Assembly: GCF_001649575.2 (NCBI RefSeq)
Contig: NC_051431.1
Coordinates: forward strand, 17,552,393 to 17,616,392
DNA from: Kryptolebias marmoratus
Taxonomy: Eukaryota; Chordata; Actinopteri; Cyprinodontiformes; Rivulidae
Direction of reading: 5' to 3'
DNA length: 64,000 nt
This document shows, one piece after another, positions 23,539 to 36,244 of the stretch (positions are counted from its first letter, which is position 1; each line of letters begins with the position of its first letter). The notes below the pieces were generated by a model. That model was given only the letters and a program-made list of their open reading frames with translations, did not search any database and was not told the origin of the DNA. The position numbers and the translations under genes are program-made.

Positions 23539-24642
23539 TTTAAATGCAGTCCATTTAACTAGAACACCCTGTAACCCTTTGTGTGATAGATTCCCTGAAA
23601 AATTTCCATTCAAAACAGCCCTACACACACACATCATAAAAGATCCACCCCTCCAAACACACACACAACACCCTTTGGAGTTCTAAAATAAATAGTACTA
23701 CGTAGTACAGGACCAGGTGGGTGAAATTGGATTCAATTCTAGTCACCAGCTCACAATTCAAGACATCCCCATATTCAGTGTCTGTACAGAGGTCACTGAT
23801 ATTCTGAGAAGTAAACTGAAAAAAAAAAAAAAAATCAGTTTTTATGTTTTTGTAGTCAGGAAACTGGCACAGTTAAGGTTTAAAATCACTCTTAAAAAGT
23901 GTGATTCCTAAAACAGCCAGCATGTAAGTACTGTAAGTATACACAAAGCTAAACAAGCACACAATTCTCACATTATTAAACCCAAAATCAATACAACAAC
24001 ACAAAAAAACACAAGAATGAAAACCTAACTGGGACAGTAATTAAGTCATTACCTTTGCAGCCAAATGTATGTCTCAAAGTCATTTGTGGTTTTTCTAAAT
24101 GAAAAGAGGAGGAAGCAGCATATCATAAATGTCTTTCTCCCAATGCAGCAGAGGCTTTTGAGATAAAGGGAATACGACTTGAAAGTGGAAACTGTAACGT
24201 CCAACATGTTTTTATGGACTTGGGTCTTAGGGTAAGATGAAAGCAGAGGACAAGAAAAGCTTAGTGATTGAAAAGAAAATGAAAATGTTTGAGCTTATGG
24301 GAGGACAAAACAGGCAAATTAACCTGAGTGTACAACGTGAAATGGTGCATAGGAGTTTTAAGGTTTGTGATAAACCTCAGTGCTCTGTAGAAAATTCAGT
24401 CCATGCAAGCATCACAAAAGCTGTCTTTAAATTCCAGCACCAACATAAGTGAGAGTCAAGTTAATTAGCATTTGTGAACTTTGTATTTGGACACAGAGCC
24501 ATTCTCAAAGCCTTACAAAATTGTGATTAGATGAAGGGTTTAATGACTTTGATTTTGCAGTTAGACTAATTAAACTTCACATAAAAAGAGAAATTTGCCG
24601 GGCTGGTGTAACAGTTTTTGCTTTTCAGATCTAAATCTCTGT
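23539..24642. other. Unassigned non-coding block
   Basis: AT-rich; contains an A run near 23820 and short unsupported frames. No recognised feature. Confidence 0.45.
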
Positions 24643-24647
24643 CCAAG

Positions 24648-25283
24648 TGACAAGGCAGGACTTGACAGGATTCAAACTCGCAACACAACAACGAAGTTTT
24701 AAGAGTTTTATTGTGGACTGGACAGGAGCAGGACCTGTGACTCTAAACAGGACACTCACGTGACCGTCGTGGACTGGAACCGGAACAGGTAAGTTCTTCT
24801 TGGCTTGGTTACTAGTTGCAGACAGGCTTGTCTGAAAGGGGCTGAGGCGAGAGGGAAAGTCCAGGTACAGGCGAGGTGTCGTTACCAGAGGGTCAGAAGT
24901 CCGAAGCCAAATCCAGAGAGGGAAAATCCAAAGAGCGAGGTCCAGGTGAGCGTAGCGAAGTCGGTACCGAGAGATCAGAGTCCAAAGAAGTATCAGGCAA
25001 GGAGCAGGCAAAAGTCGGTGGTCAAAAAACAGGCAAGGGTCGAGATCAGNCATGANCANGACATGAACGCTGGACATTTACTCGCTGTGAGGCTTTCAAT
25101 AATCTGGCGAAGAGTACTGGGAGCTGTGGGTATTTATGGGGACCAGAACAGGTGAAACAGATGACTGTGATTACTTGGGCATGATAATATGGGCGTGGCT
25201 TGAACTGTGGATGAATGGAAAGTTACTTGGCTGTGGCATGACTGGAAGCAAGAGGCGTGGCAGGAACAGATGGAGCTGTGACA
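24648..25283 (-). mobile_element. Solo LTR, Ty3/Gypsy-type, 636 bp, with perfect target duplication
   Basis: On the minus strand it runs from TGTCACAGCTCCATCTG to CCTGCCTTGTCA, so it has TG...CA ends. It contains a TATA-like CCATAAATACCC (near 25130), CCTGTTCTGG, reiterated CCTGCTCC/GCCTG and GGACTTCTGACC words, and the signal AATAAA (plus-strand TTTATT at 24707-24712). It is flanked on both sides by CCAAG (24643-24647 and 25284-25288). No internal coding region remains. The reiterated, C/T-rich R-U5 and the poly(A) signal are typical of teleost Gypsy LTRs. Three bases are ambiguous (25050, 25056, 25059). Open frames across it (148 and 116 codons) are not genes. Confidence 0.88.
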
Positions 25284-25288
25284 CCAAG

Positions 25289-27640
25289 GTCTACTCATTT
25301 ATTTTCATCACTTAAGATTGAGCTCAATTATTGTGTTGATTCTGCTCTACATTTTGAAGAAGTCTACTGGTTGTACAAATCACAAATTATCATTGTGCTA
25401 ACTAATAAGCAATTAATTATAACATCCTGGCTCTCTTAGAAAGCCTGTTGATGACATAATTGCAAACTCTGCCACTACTTTTATGACCTACTGGAGCATT
25501 TCATGAAAAGTTATGGCCTGTCTTTCACAATCAAGACTCATTTTCCTCCTGGGAAAAACTTGGATGCATACATAAGGAGGCAGCAGGAAGCAGTAGAGTC
25601 ACTTCTGTCAAATTGCAAGCCCAGCTTTAAAGGAGTTGTGTGGAACTTTTTAAAGTTTTGTTCTGTCATTCTTATCAGTAAACAATATCTTACATGCAGG
25701 AGTTCTCAGTTTGGAATATCTCAGGTGAGGTGAGCTAACAGCTAATCCAGGCAAGCCAAGACCGAAGCCGATTTCTGTTGCTCCAGTTGAAATTTTTTTT
25801 TTTAATTCTGAAATTTTCTGTTTTGCAACACAAGGAATCATTACTTATTATGGATCCAGACAGGGTAAAAAACCATAGGCGTGTATGCAAATAACAGCTT
25901 TACTCTGATCTCCCCTCAGATTAAGGAGCTCCTCACTTTATCTCTAAGGCTGAGTTCGGCCACCCTATGGAGGAAGCCTATTTTAACTGCTTGTATTCGG
26001 GATCTGGTTATTTCGGTCACAATCCAAACCTCTTTTAATCTGCAATTTTGTCAGAGTTTAAGTAATCTGTGCTCATTAAGTTACTTCAGGAAATAATTTG
26101 GCCTCTGGAATAAAGACTTCAGCTCATGAACAGACATAGCTAAAAAAAAATTGCACAACCTTTGTGTTCTGTTTGAAAACATTAACCTTTACTGGCCAAT
26201 TCAAAGCTACTTTTAGCCACTTAAACCAGAAGTATTTGACTGCAGGCACCACTATGAAGTCAGGCTTTTCCAGTGGATGCATGAGCAGAAAGCTCTGTTA
26301 CATCTATGCTAAAACTTTGTGTAAATGTATTTTAATTTCATCCCCATTACACCACTGAAAATGCTATAAATAGCCAGAATGATTCCGATTTTTGATGTGG
26401 ATAATGATTATGTAGGTATTACATGAAATTGTAAAAGATTTAAATGAATAAAAAATAGTGTTATTTGCACTTTTATTTGTATAAAACAAACAAAATAATG
26501 AAGGTCACTTTCAGTGCGGGAACCGAAGGGACTCAGACTGGCAGGTCTTTAAAACGATGGGACCTCAAAGTGGCTTTGAGCGCCTGCAGCTGTTTATTAT
26601 TGACTTAAACAACCTGATCGATAGCAGTATTAATGAAGAAGTAATCATATGAACACTGTAGTTCTGAATTTTCTCACTTTAAAGTTGCTTTTTTGCTCAG
26701 ACAATGTCGTGATAAACCGAAAAGGAATAAAAAATGCACAAGTTACAGTGTCTTCAGTGTTACTCAAGTGAAGAAACAAGATGATTTTTATGCATGTTCT
26801 AAAATGTTTTACATTTGTTATGTTGTTGGTGTGACCTATAAAATTAATCCAATAAATATGCTTTATTCTTCAGAAAAGTTCAGATCCACATTTTTTCTGT
26901 CCTGCTGGTACATTGTAACCTTATGGAGAACAAGAGAAGGATAAATCAGCAACATCTCTAAGCATCTTGCTCAATTTGAATTTCTTTCATTGCTGCAAAG
27001 GCTGATTTTATGGACCTTACTGATACTAAATATGCACATTTGTTTCTGATAAAAAACGTCTTGAAAAATCTGAGCTATGCTTGAGAAAGAAAACTTGCAG
27101 GGGTTTTTTGCACACATGCATTGTCAAGTATTGGAGCACGTCATACACCAGGAGAATATGGAAGCTAAACAGAAACTTGCACTCAAAGTTTAAAAGGATA
27201 AAATGTTTTGTCCCTGGTGAATAAAACCTTTTTTCTACACATGGACATAAATTTGAGATCCGTAAAAAAAGACATTTAAACACACACAGATACTGTGGCT
27301 TCAAGCACTTTGAAGGTTTCTTGCCAGACAGCAAGATAACACCATTCTCCACCTCCTTGAGTGTGAATGTGTGTGTGTGTGTGCATGTGAAGGTAAAACA
27401 CACCGCAAAGGACTTTGTACATCCAAGCACAGCTTAAAAGGCACATCATCTTGCAAATGCAAGCAATTTAAAGTTTTCTTTTTCTACAGGAAGGCACCAT
27501 ATCGTAAAACCTTTTATGTTTATATAGAAGAACTGTGGTTTATTTGCAACCACAAATCTAAAATTTACGTAAATCCATATTAGGAAAAAACATCTGAGGA
27601 CAGAATGATCAGTGTTACTGTTGCCTGGTTATTCAGGCGA
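25289..27640. other. Unassigned non-coding block
   Basis: Many short frames without similarity; a (GT)n stretch near 27369-27385. The patch near 26515-26650 (a GCGCCTGCAGCTG-containing stretch followed by TTATTGACTTAAAC) is locally complex but unsupported. Confidence 0.4.
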
Positions 27641-27654
27641 GAGGTGATAATGTT

Positions 27655-28090
27655 ATTTGTCTGTCTGTATGTGTGTGTGTGTGGATGTGTGTGTTTGTCT
27701 GTAGCATTAACAAATTCTCTAAAAGAACCACCAGACAGAAACTGATGAATCTCTTAGAGAGTAGTCATTTAATATATATTTACAAATGATTGATTTTTTG
27801 AGTCAACTCATTCAACCTACCAGTGCTAATTAACCTCAATAAACACAAAAATAGCTTTCACTCAGCCAGTTTTATAGATATTGATCCAAACTATGGTGTA
27901 GTAATAGTAGCCGAGAGTCATTCCCAACAAATACACTGAAGGGATCTCACAACACTGCACATAAAGTCTTTAAAAAGACTGACCAAAACACTGTAATTTC
28001 TTAGCATCAGATTATCTGAGTTTAAAACTCTTGCATGAAAGGCAGCAGACGATATGCATTCCTTCAAGGAATGTTAGGCCTTTAATCAGT
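27655..28090 (+). mobile_element. Family A repeat with intact end hairpin
   Basis: A GT-expanded left end (TGTCTGTATG then GTGTGTG) is followed by GAGAGTAGTCATTTAATA, TGAGTCAACTCATTCAACC, AACCTCAATAAACACAAAAA, GTAGTAATAGTAGCCGAGAG, GCAGCAGACGATATG and GCATTCCTTCAAGGAATG (28056-28073). The last is a near-perfect 8-9-base stem with a one-base centre. It is followed by TTAGGCCTTTAAT. Confidence 0.8.
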
Positions 28091-28947
28091 TTCTGTGAAA
28101 ACCAGTTTGATTTTTGGACCTGGACTTAATTAAATTTTTTTTTATCCATTGAAAACAACAAAGCAATAAACTCTGATAAGCAAGTCAGAGAATGTGGGTA
28201 ATTTGGACACTTCACTTTAGACATATTTGCCTCAACAATATTACAGATGTAGCGAAGCTAAACAAACAGGAACAGACTGAGTTCCTTCCTGTGCTCTTTG
28301 CTCCCTCTGCCTCCTGTTCGTCAGCTGGTCATGCCACATTTCCTGGCAGTGTGTTTCCCCCGACATACGATCGGCGTTCAGTGATACTGTCTGCGTCCTC
28401 CTCTGTTTCCTGACATGGTGGACGAGCCTCTGACTGCTTAATGGGGTTTGACAGGGCAGAAAATTGATCAAGTGCCAGATGAAAAGCTCGGTGTTAAAAG
28501 GCTGTTGAGTGACAGTTGTGGGCGGTGCAGAGAGTGCTGTATCAAATTAAGGTTTTTGTGTCGAGGCTGAGACATGGTGCGACATGGTGTGGTGCTCAAC
28601 ATCCAGAAAGCTTTACTGGACTAATGTCTGAAATATAATTATGAGCTGCAGGCTTGTGCAGTGAGCTGGGAAAACCTGGTTTTAGAAGAGTCATAGCAGC
28701 TTCCAGAGGCAGTCGTGTGCAGCAAACCAAATGCTCAAACCTCTCTTTGGGGACTGTAAACAGGTAAGCTCATACTTTGATTTCATTTGTCATCCAGGAT
28801 GACAAATATTATTTTGTTCTATTAAGGTGAAACATTTCAAGAGCAATGTTCATGAGATTATTGAATGTGGCACTGCACGAGCCGTTGGAGCTAAGGTTTT
28901 TTGTTTTATCAGCAGGAGAAAAGGCAAAAGGCAGCTAATAATATTCC
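28091..28947. other. Unassigned non-coding block
   Basis: No recognised gene or repeat. Overlapping plus (73 codons) and minus (76 codons) frames near 28200-28470 have no recognised similarity. Confidence 0.4.
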
Positions 28948-29030
28948 TGTGTTCATTTGTCTGCCAGGTTAGCAAAATATCTCATGAACCAGTGGATGGA
29001 TTCTCATGAAACTTACAGAAAATAATCCAT
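28948..29030 (+). mobile_element. Family A repeat, left-end fragment
   Basis: CAGGTTAGCAAAATATCTCA, GAACCAGTGGATGGATTCTC and TGAAACTTACAGAAAATAAT match the start of the family. The copy is truncated after this. Confidence 0.7.
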
Positions 29031-29059
29031 AAGACTAAACAGGCAGGTGATGCAAAAAA

Positions 29060-29275
29060 ATAACTTAGTTTGAGAACCTAACAGCTGAGGAGTGACAAAC
29101 AGCTGGACTTGTCAGAAACAGCACAGCATCACTGTCAGTAGCCAGGAACATGACGGTACAAAAACCTAAAACTGCCCCTGGTAACAGAAAACTGATGACG
29201 AGACAAGACAACTGAAACACTCTGGTTAAGGTGGATCTTAAACAGAGAAGCACAAAATCATAACAGCAAACCCCC
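29060..29275 (-). mobile_element. Possible LTR remnant with purine tract
   Basis: On the minus strand a G-rich tract (GATGGGGGTTTGC) is immediately followed by TGTTATGATTTTGTGCTTC. This arrangement resembles a polypurine tract next to the start of a Gypsy-type LTR. The remainder (to about 29060) has no clear end or duplication, so this is a tentative truncated element. Its overlap with a 71-codon minus frame is probably chance. Confidence 0.35.
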
Positions 29276-30878
29276 ATCAAAACCGTTTGGACACATATAT
29301 GAGGTTTAAACGTGGTTCATGAACTTGTCTTGAGACACAGATGAAGAAATAAATGAAGCATGTAGGCAGAGTTCTGGCTGAGTCGATGAGGCGACGTGTC
29401 ACCACGGAGATCGGACAAACGGCCTGACGAAGGAGTTCAGACAGGCCTCGACAAACCTAAACAAGGTTTTGGCTGAGCGCCGCCGCTGCTGCAGCTTGTT
29501 AAACCTCACATTTGTGCTCAAGTAGTCAGCTAATGAGCCAGATCCATAGTTTGTAAGCAATTAATCTCCTTGACGAGGGTAGAAAGGTGAAGCTTTTTTA
29601 AAAAGTGTTGAAAATGGGGAATACAAGTAATGAGTTTTGCTCTCTTGATTCCATATGTTTTTTTTCTTTAGTAATAATATACATACTTTACTAGTAATTT
29701 TGTGTCACAAAGCAGTCAAAACAAGAACAAAGTTAGTTTTGCAGGTTCCACCCACTCTTTAAATAAATGTTTGTTGGACTGATTTTTTCCTTTCACCTTT
29801 CTTTTCACTTCCCTCTGCAGGTTTTTGAGCTGTTAATGTGCAACGAGCTGCTTTCCACCACTCTCATAATGAGTGCCGTTTGTCATTTCCTGTGTCTTCG
29901 TGATTCTCTCACCTATTATTGCTCATCGTCAAAAAAACACTTCTTTGCTGGACACTTTTCTTTTTATCACTTAGTTATTTTATAGCATCATGATTTTTTT
30001 ATCTAAACGTTTGGCCATATCCACTTGTGAGCTTATCACAACATGTGGGGAATGGAAATGTTGACAAATGGCCTGCAGGATCAATTTTTTTCATATTAAT
30101 ACCACTTTAGGCAGGATAGGATATTGATCTGTCCTGATATTTGACTGTAATCATTATTTCTTATGTTACATAATCATTTGACTCAAATAAGAATTACACC
30201 ACTGAAGAAATAACAGGCTTTACTGTTGGTCTTTAAGTGCCTTTGCTTTACTTTTTAATTTATAGCAGCACTCAAGACATTTGTGAGTCCTGAAACTATT
30301 TGCTTTTAACTATGCAGACATTCAATATGTACATTCCTAGACTCAAAGCTGTCCTTAAATCTTAAATGCATTAATTGCAAACTGAGCAATTAAACTTTAG
30401 TTTCTGCCCTTGAATGACCTTGCCAGAATCACATTTTGTTACCTCAGTAGCTAGTCAAAATGTTGTTGCTTTGATATCCTAATATAAACGTTCAAAAAGA
30501 GATAAAGTTTAACAATTAAGTTTGAAAAACATTTGAATAAAATTTAAAGCACTGACATTAATAAAGATCGACAAAGCGCCTCTGCTTTCTCCCATGTTAT
30601 GTTGTAGTTCAAGAGTCTGCCCAACAGGAACACCAACCTACCCTTCCAATTCACTAACAAGCTGTGATACTGTCAGCCACAGAGTAACGTGAAACTTTAC
30701 TTAAAGCCTCAAAAAACTCATTAACGCTAAACATGTAGGGAATTTTTTTTGAACATACAGCAGTAAGGTAAGAGCTACATAAATCAACAAAAATCAACAC
30801 CTGGAAAATATTATCTGAAGTGTATTTGTATTTTTTAGTCAGGAAACGTCCCATTTGCTTACAGGTAGGGACATGAAC
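29276..30878. other. Unassigned non-coding block
   Basis: No recognised gene. The 29370-29500 part is slightly richer in CpG (GCGACGTGTC, GCGCCGCC) without further evidence. The rest is AT-rich. Confidence 0.4.
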
Positions 30879-30975
30879 TTGTACTGCAGCCAGCCACTAA
30901 GGGGCGCTCCTCCATTGTGGCTTCAGCTTCCAGCTTCCGCTCTTCTCTCTAGTTTCGATATATGTCGATGGTTTT
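30879..30975 (+). mobile_element. Diverged teleost dispersed repeat fragment
   Basis: CTGCAGCCAGCCACTAAGGG followed by GCGCTCC and a GGCTTCAGCTTC word resembles a recurrent teleost fragment that has CAGCCAGCCACTAGGGGGCG before a GGCTTCA word. The match is by memory and the right part has decayed. Confidence 0.45.
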
Positions 30976-32704
30976 GAGGACGAAAACAAGTTGTTAGTGC
31001 CATACTGGACATACACAGGGCAGCGCTAACAAAAGAAACCAGGAAACAAAAGACAAAATAGTTGATTTTGATTTCCAGCAACAACTCTGTCAACTTTTAG
31101 TGAAGGCACAGAAAATCATGTACTTTTCTCCAAAGCAATTTGAGTGCTGTATTTTGGTGCACCACTAGTTTTGACAATGTAATCCTATGGTAATTCTATG
31201 CCATCCATAAACTGGTTTTACTCACAAACCTCACTGAAACAGTAAAAAATCTACATTTTTACAAAAGCATACTGCAATAAAAGCATTTGAATTTTAGTTT
31301 TTCTCCTTTTCTTCCAGGTGTGTTTCATTCATAGCCAATATCACAGTTATTGTGAAGTCACATTTATTTAACATGACAACAAGTTCAGCTGTGTGGCTAT
31401 CAGGGCCCAGAAAGAGATTTGTTTTTATTATGTGCGTTGCTTGTCAGTACGTCACTGCATAATTTGCACCAGATGAATCCGAGACACACCACACATGTAA
31501 AGCATCTATTTTTTTTTTAAAAATAACCCACTACAGCTGCAGCGTGTCACAACATATTTCTTCTCAGTCTATCATCCTCGCTTGACAGCAGACGTGTCTG
31601 TGATGGGATTCATGCTTTTTGCATCCTGTTAAGGAGAGATGAGCAAATACGTTATTCTTCCCTTCTCTCTGATCGTGCATTGTGGTGCATTAGGGTGTGA
31701 CTTAAAAGGCCTAATTGAACGGCAGGAGCAAAGCTTTTCATCAGTGCAATTGAAGTGGGAGAGAGATAAATCTACAGTGAAACCAAAGAAAAGAGTAGGG
31801 AATGGGTGAGAAAGGTGCGACTGAGCGAGCTGAAGAGGCAAACAGGGATTAGACAGATGAGAGAACTCACTTTGCTGGGCTTCGGTGGTGGTGCTATCCG
31901 ATTCGGTGCTTATCCTGCAGGATCGTACCTCTCCACTAATGGACACTGAAAGGATTGATCTCCACAGCATTACTGGAAAGCATGTTATTGAGCTAGCAGA
32001 CACATTTATAAATAGATGTAAAGAAACCCATCCACATACAGTACAGAAAAAACACACTTCAGGCACACACACATTCATTCGTTATGCAGCAGCTGCAGAG
32101 AAAAGAAACACGTGCTGCGCTGTCAAGTATGTTCTCCCTGAAAAAAAAAAAACATTAAAAAAAAGTCAGTAAAGTGATCAAACATTTCCTGCTTGCCTGC
32201 GAGCCTCATTTAGACACTGTGAGTACATCTTTTAATTTGTCTGAAAATAGCCTTGGGAAAGAAATTATGCAGAAGGAGTATTGGAGAGTCTAAAACAAAC
32301 CCGTGGAGAGGAGGAAAGATAGATGAGAGACAGCTTTTGATAAACGAAAAAAAGGAGTTGTTTGTATTTTGACATGCAGCTGAATAAAAAGTTTAGACTT
32401 TTAAAAAAAATATATGCATTTAAGCTATTTTGAGAGACAAGAGATAAAGTAAACCCAGTGATGTGAGCCACTTTCTAACATCTGTTTTAAGGAAAACATA
32501 TTTTAAGATGACAAAAGAGTCAAATTTTTTTTGTCAAAGTCAGTTTTAGAAAAAGCGACCATTAAATTGTACATTTGGCTTAATTGTTTCTTTAACATTT
32601 TTCTTGGTTTTAGCTGCCATACCATTTTGTTATGCATCTCAATAATTTTTAAAATCAAATGAAACACATAAACTGTTTTGAAGATACCCTTCAAAGTCGA
32701 AATA
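30976..32704. other. Unassigned non-coding block
   Basis: It contains a 149-codon minus frame (31629-32078) and a 95-codon plus frame that overlap, neither recognised. The region includes A and T runs. No other feature is supported. Confidence 0.4.
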
Positions 32705-32800
32705 AATTCAAGCCTAGCATTACTTGAAGGAACCCCATCCTCTGGTTCATGAGATATTTTGCTAACAAACAGATGAACACACAAACACACACTGAAAACA
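32705..32800 (-). mobile_element. Family A repeat, both ends joined by an internal deletion
   Basis: On the plus strand the end region (GCCTAGCATTACTTGAAGGA) is joined directly to the start region (CCTCTGGTTCATGAGATATT, TTGCTAACAAACAGATGAAC). The roughly 250-base middle is missing. Such a mini-copy can show which parts are needed for mobilisation. Confidence 0.7.
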
Positions 32801-35800
32801 TAGAGTAACAACTGTTTGCTAAGGGAAAAAGACCTGCTGTGTTGTAAGAATAATAGCTGTGTTTCTGTACTGATCAGGCTATGTTGTACATGTAGCTATG
32901 AGAGACGACTTCCTTAAGTGGTAAATTATTGGCACCGAAACATTAACGGATCTTCATGTTTGCAATTTACTCCTTTATTTTCTACTGGTTTTAATCTGGG
33001 AATGAGCTGGTTGTGCCTGTTTGCAAATTTATAAATCTGTTTTAGGTTATCCCTCCCAGAAGTAGACACTCCTGTTGGAGATATTTACGATTTATGACAA
33101 GACTCTAATATGACAGGACCAGTTAATCTGACCCTTGTTGAACAATGACCAGCAAATTTTTTTTTGTTTTTTTGTCAAAACTTATTTGTCTCAGTTGAAT
33201 CCTTTTTTTAACATATACTGTAAATGCCTATTAAATAAAGCAGAATTACACAGTCCTATCTTCTTGTAAACCTGCACTGCAATTCTAAGGCTGTGAGAAT
33301 GCAGGGATATACCTTAACTATAAAAGAATATTCTGGCTTTACAGATACTCTTGTAGAAATGCTGAATAACAACAACAAAAGTAAATACATCAGCTGCAAT
33401 AGAGACCATTCTTTACTTATTAAATAAATTTGCACAGAACATGTCAAATACCCCTGAAAACTAACCTGTTCAACTGACAGGTAGAGAAAAGCTCCGTTCT
33501 TTGTTTTGTTCCCAGTGTTTCTCACTGATTGGAGCATTGTGCCGAGGCTTTGTGTATCTGCTGAACTGTGCAGCTTGGGCTCCAACAGCACAACCAGCAG
33601 ATAAATACACTACCAGCCTGTGCTAGAAATGCACCCAATCCTGCCTCTCAACAGAAAAACAAGATCACTGCAACACGTACAACATCATAAACAAGAAAGG
33701 TTAGCACATTTTTGGCACAGACATCAAACTCCTCCGTAACTGGAGCACATAATTACAGTCGCAACTTTAGGCGTAGGTGCTCAAAAACGGGTCACGTTTT
33801 CAGATGATCCAAAGTGTCACACAGGATTTCTGTGGAAGGTCAACAGCTGGGGGGGGATTCTTTACATCAAATTGGTCATAAAGGCCCTGCAGTTTTCTAC
33901 ATGCTGAGACACAAACACCCGCCTGATCATTTGTTTTCTACGTCCTCTTCCTTCCACATCTAACTTCTTCCAGTGAGAGGAAGACTACTGTCTGTCTGAG
34001 TCACCTCAATCATATTTCACTGTTCTGTGCATGGATGCACCTGACAGACCACATCAAAGACACGTTCACTGACCCAGCCAACCCTCGAACACACGCACTA
34101 GACCATACCTGTTTCAAACAAATGTGTCCTGTTGGTTATGTGTGTGAGCCTGTAAAGGCAAAAGCACACGCTGCAGGCTCAACTGAGCAACTGAACATGT
34201 TTGACGTGTTTATAACATAGAATAAAAACTACAAATTATTCATCAGTTGGTCAGATTAGTCGGCATACTTTAAGAGACTGATGTCCCTGCAGGAATACGT
34301 AGAAATACGGTGCCTGGATTATTAGTAGGATTAGAAACAGAGTGCTGTTTACAGAAATTACAAGGTGCAGATGGTTTAAACTCACACACTTGCCACAGAT
34401 CCCAACAGATCTGAATCTGTGTGGCGGGAGTTTCTCCTCAAGTTCTGTCATGTTCTGTGAATCATTTGTTTGCTGTAGGGGGTCCAGTGCTGTCCTGCTG
34501 GGTGAAGCTGAGAAGTGTTGATGCCGTGTGTGAGGGGGGGGGGTTGATTGGTCTTCAGAGATGTTTTACGTACGTGGGATGTGTCAGTGTAACCTTGATG
34601 TGACTGCCTGGATGATGGCTTTCCAAGCACAACAAGGTGTTGTTTAAAGATGAGCTGTGATATTTTACTTGCTCTGCAGAATCAATGCAGAAACCCTCGT
34701 CTGTGGCGTTGATGGTGAATTTTGCTCAAGATGTGTGTTCTCGTGCGCGATAAAAAACCATCATATTATATCATCATCTTAGTAAGATTACAAGGTAGAT
34801 TTTTTTTCACAGATGGGCTCTTAAATACTTTAAAAAAGTAGTACAAACTGAAAGCACCCCCTCATTAGTTATATTTCTGTGAAAATACTTTAAGGTAAAA
34901 ATGGGGATTTTTACGACAATATTCCAGTGAAAACAATCAAACTTTTCAAAATACAGAGGGTTCTCCTCAAAGGTTTTAAAGATCTTTAATTTTTTTCACT
35001 TGGAAAAACTGGTCAATCTCAATAAGTTTCTTTTTCCTTTCTTGCATTTTGGTGGCATTACAGTTCATTCAAAATGTCAAGAAAACAAGTCAGAAGGGTC
35101 AGAAGCTTGTTTTTGACACATCTGGCTTTTGGTTGTTTTTATTTCTGGTCTGTTAAAGACATAAATGAGACTTTTTGTATTGTATAAATCCTAAGTGCTT
35201 AACTCATGACAGGACAAGTTGTGGAGGTTTTACTCTGAGGATGCCTTGAAGGTGGAAGTGAAAGGAATATTTAAGAGCTTTTAAAAGAAAAGTCATAATT
35301 AAACTGACTTATTACTTTTAGGAATCAATAATTTTGTACATTCTTATGAAAGAAGGATCTCTGACTGAATTTTAGGAGTATTATTTTAAGGGGAAAAATA
35401 AATGGATTGACATAAAAATATCGTGAATATGTTTGAAGATTTAAAATGAGGACAAAAATGAAAAGAAATGTCCTTACTAAACCTGTCTTTGTGTTTGTTT
35501 CTATAAGCCTACAGTTTATTGATGGTGTTAATTTGAGCAATGATAGAAAAAGGAACCAGCAGGAGCTCCAGTATTAAAAACAAAGACTGATGTCTGCACT
35601 GCTGCATTAATCAAATTACAAAGACTTTTAACTGGTTGATGATTTTCCGTTAATTTCCTCGAGTAGATGAGCTGCTGACTTCACCACAGTTGGTTCAGCA
35701 ACCTGCAGAGGAGAAAAGGAGCGTCAACACTACAGCAGGAAATAGAAACAGTTTTAGCACCTTTTTTAATCGGGTTTTTAACAAGTTCTGATGAAAAACA

Positions 35801-35825
35801 AAAATAGCAATTTTTCTTTTTTTAG
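32801..35825. other. Unassigned non-coding block
   Basis: No recognised gene or transposon. It has short G runs near 33852 and 34538, and open frames of up to 111 codons (33256-33591, minus) without similarity. Confidence 0.4.
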
Positions 35826-36115
35826 GGAAGGCACGTCAACCGCCACCTTGCATGCCCAAGTTTTAAACACAGCTCTCACATGATCTGTTAGAGAACAAAG
35901 TATGTGTTGGGAATGACTCTCAGCTACTACCACAATGAATTTTAGGTCAGTACATGTAAACTGGATTGAGTTACAGGCATTTTTGTTTTTATGTGTGCAA
36001 CTGGTAGAGTCCAAAAGTTAATCAGTTGTAGGTGTACACACAGTGATTACTTTCAGAAAGTAATCACTGAAAGTTCATGAGATATTATGCTAACAGACAG
36101 ACAAATGAACACATG
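35826..36115 (-). mobile_element. Family A repeat with internal inverted duplication
   Basis: Family landmarks on the minus strand: the CAAATGAACC-side start, a central TTAACTTTTGGACTC, AAAATGCCTGTAACTC and GTGGTAGTAGCTGAGAGTC. Within it, 36041-36069 is a perfect 14+1+14 palindrome built from the family's own CAGTGATTACTTTC word. Confidence 0.75.
36041..36069. repeat. Perfect palindrome, 14-base arms with one-base centre
   Basis: CAGTGATTACTTTC (36041-36054), A (36055), then GAAAGTAATCACTG (36056-36069). The left arm is the normal family A word. The right arm replaces the expected sequence, which points to a templated inverted duplication. Confidence 0.9.
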
Positions 36116-36244
36116 CACTATCTGGCTCTACTCTTAGACAGACGGACTTCAGACACCAATGAAAACATAACAATGACCAGTAGACACATTTAGAAATTAC
36201 AGAGCACAGTTTAAATATAATTGCTTTTGTTCCACACAGCCTTT

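Noticed and set aside
23294..23664. Frames containing runs of X
   Set aside because: They cross the N gap and simple repeats.
24631..25155. 148- and 116-codon frames as genes
   Set aside because: They lie within the solo LTR and run through ambiguous bases.
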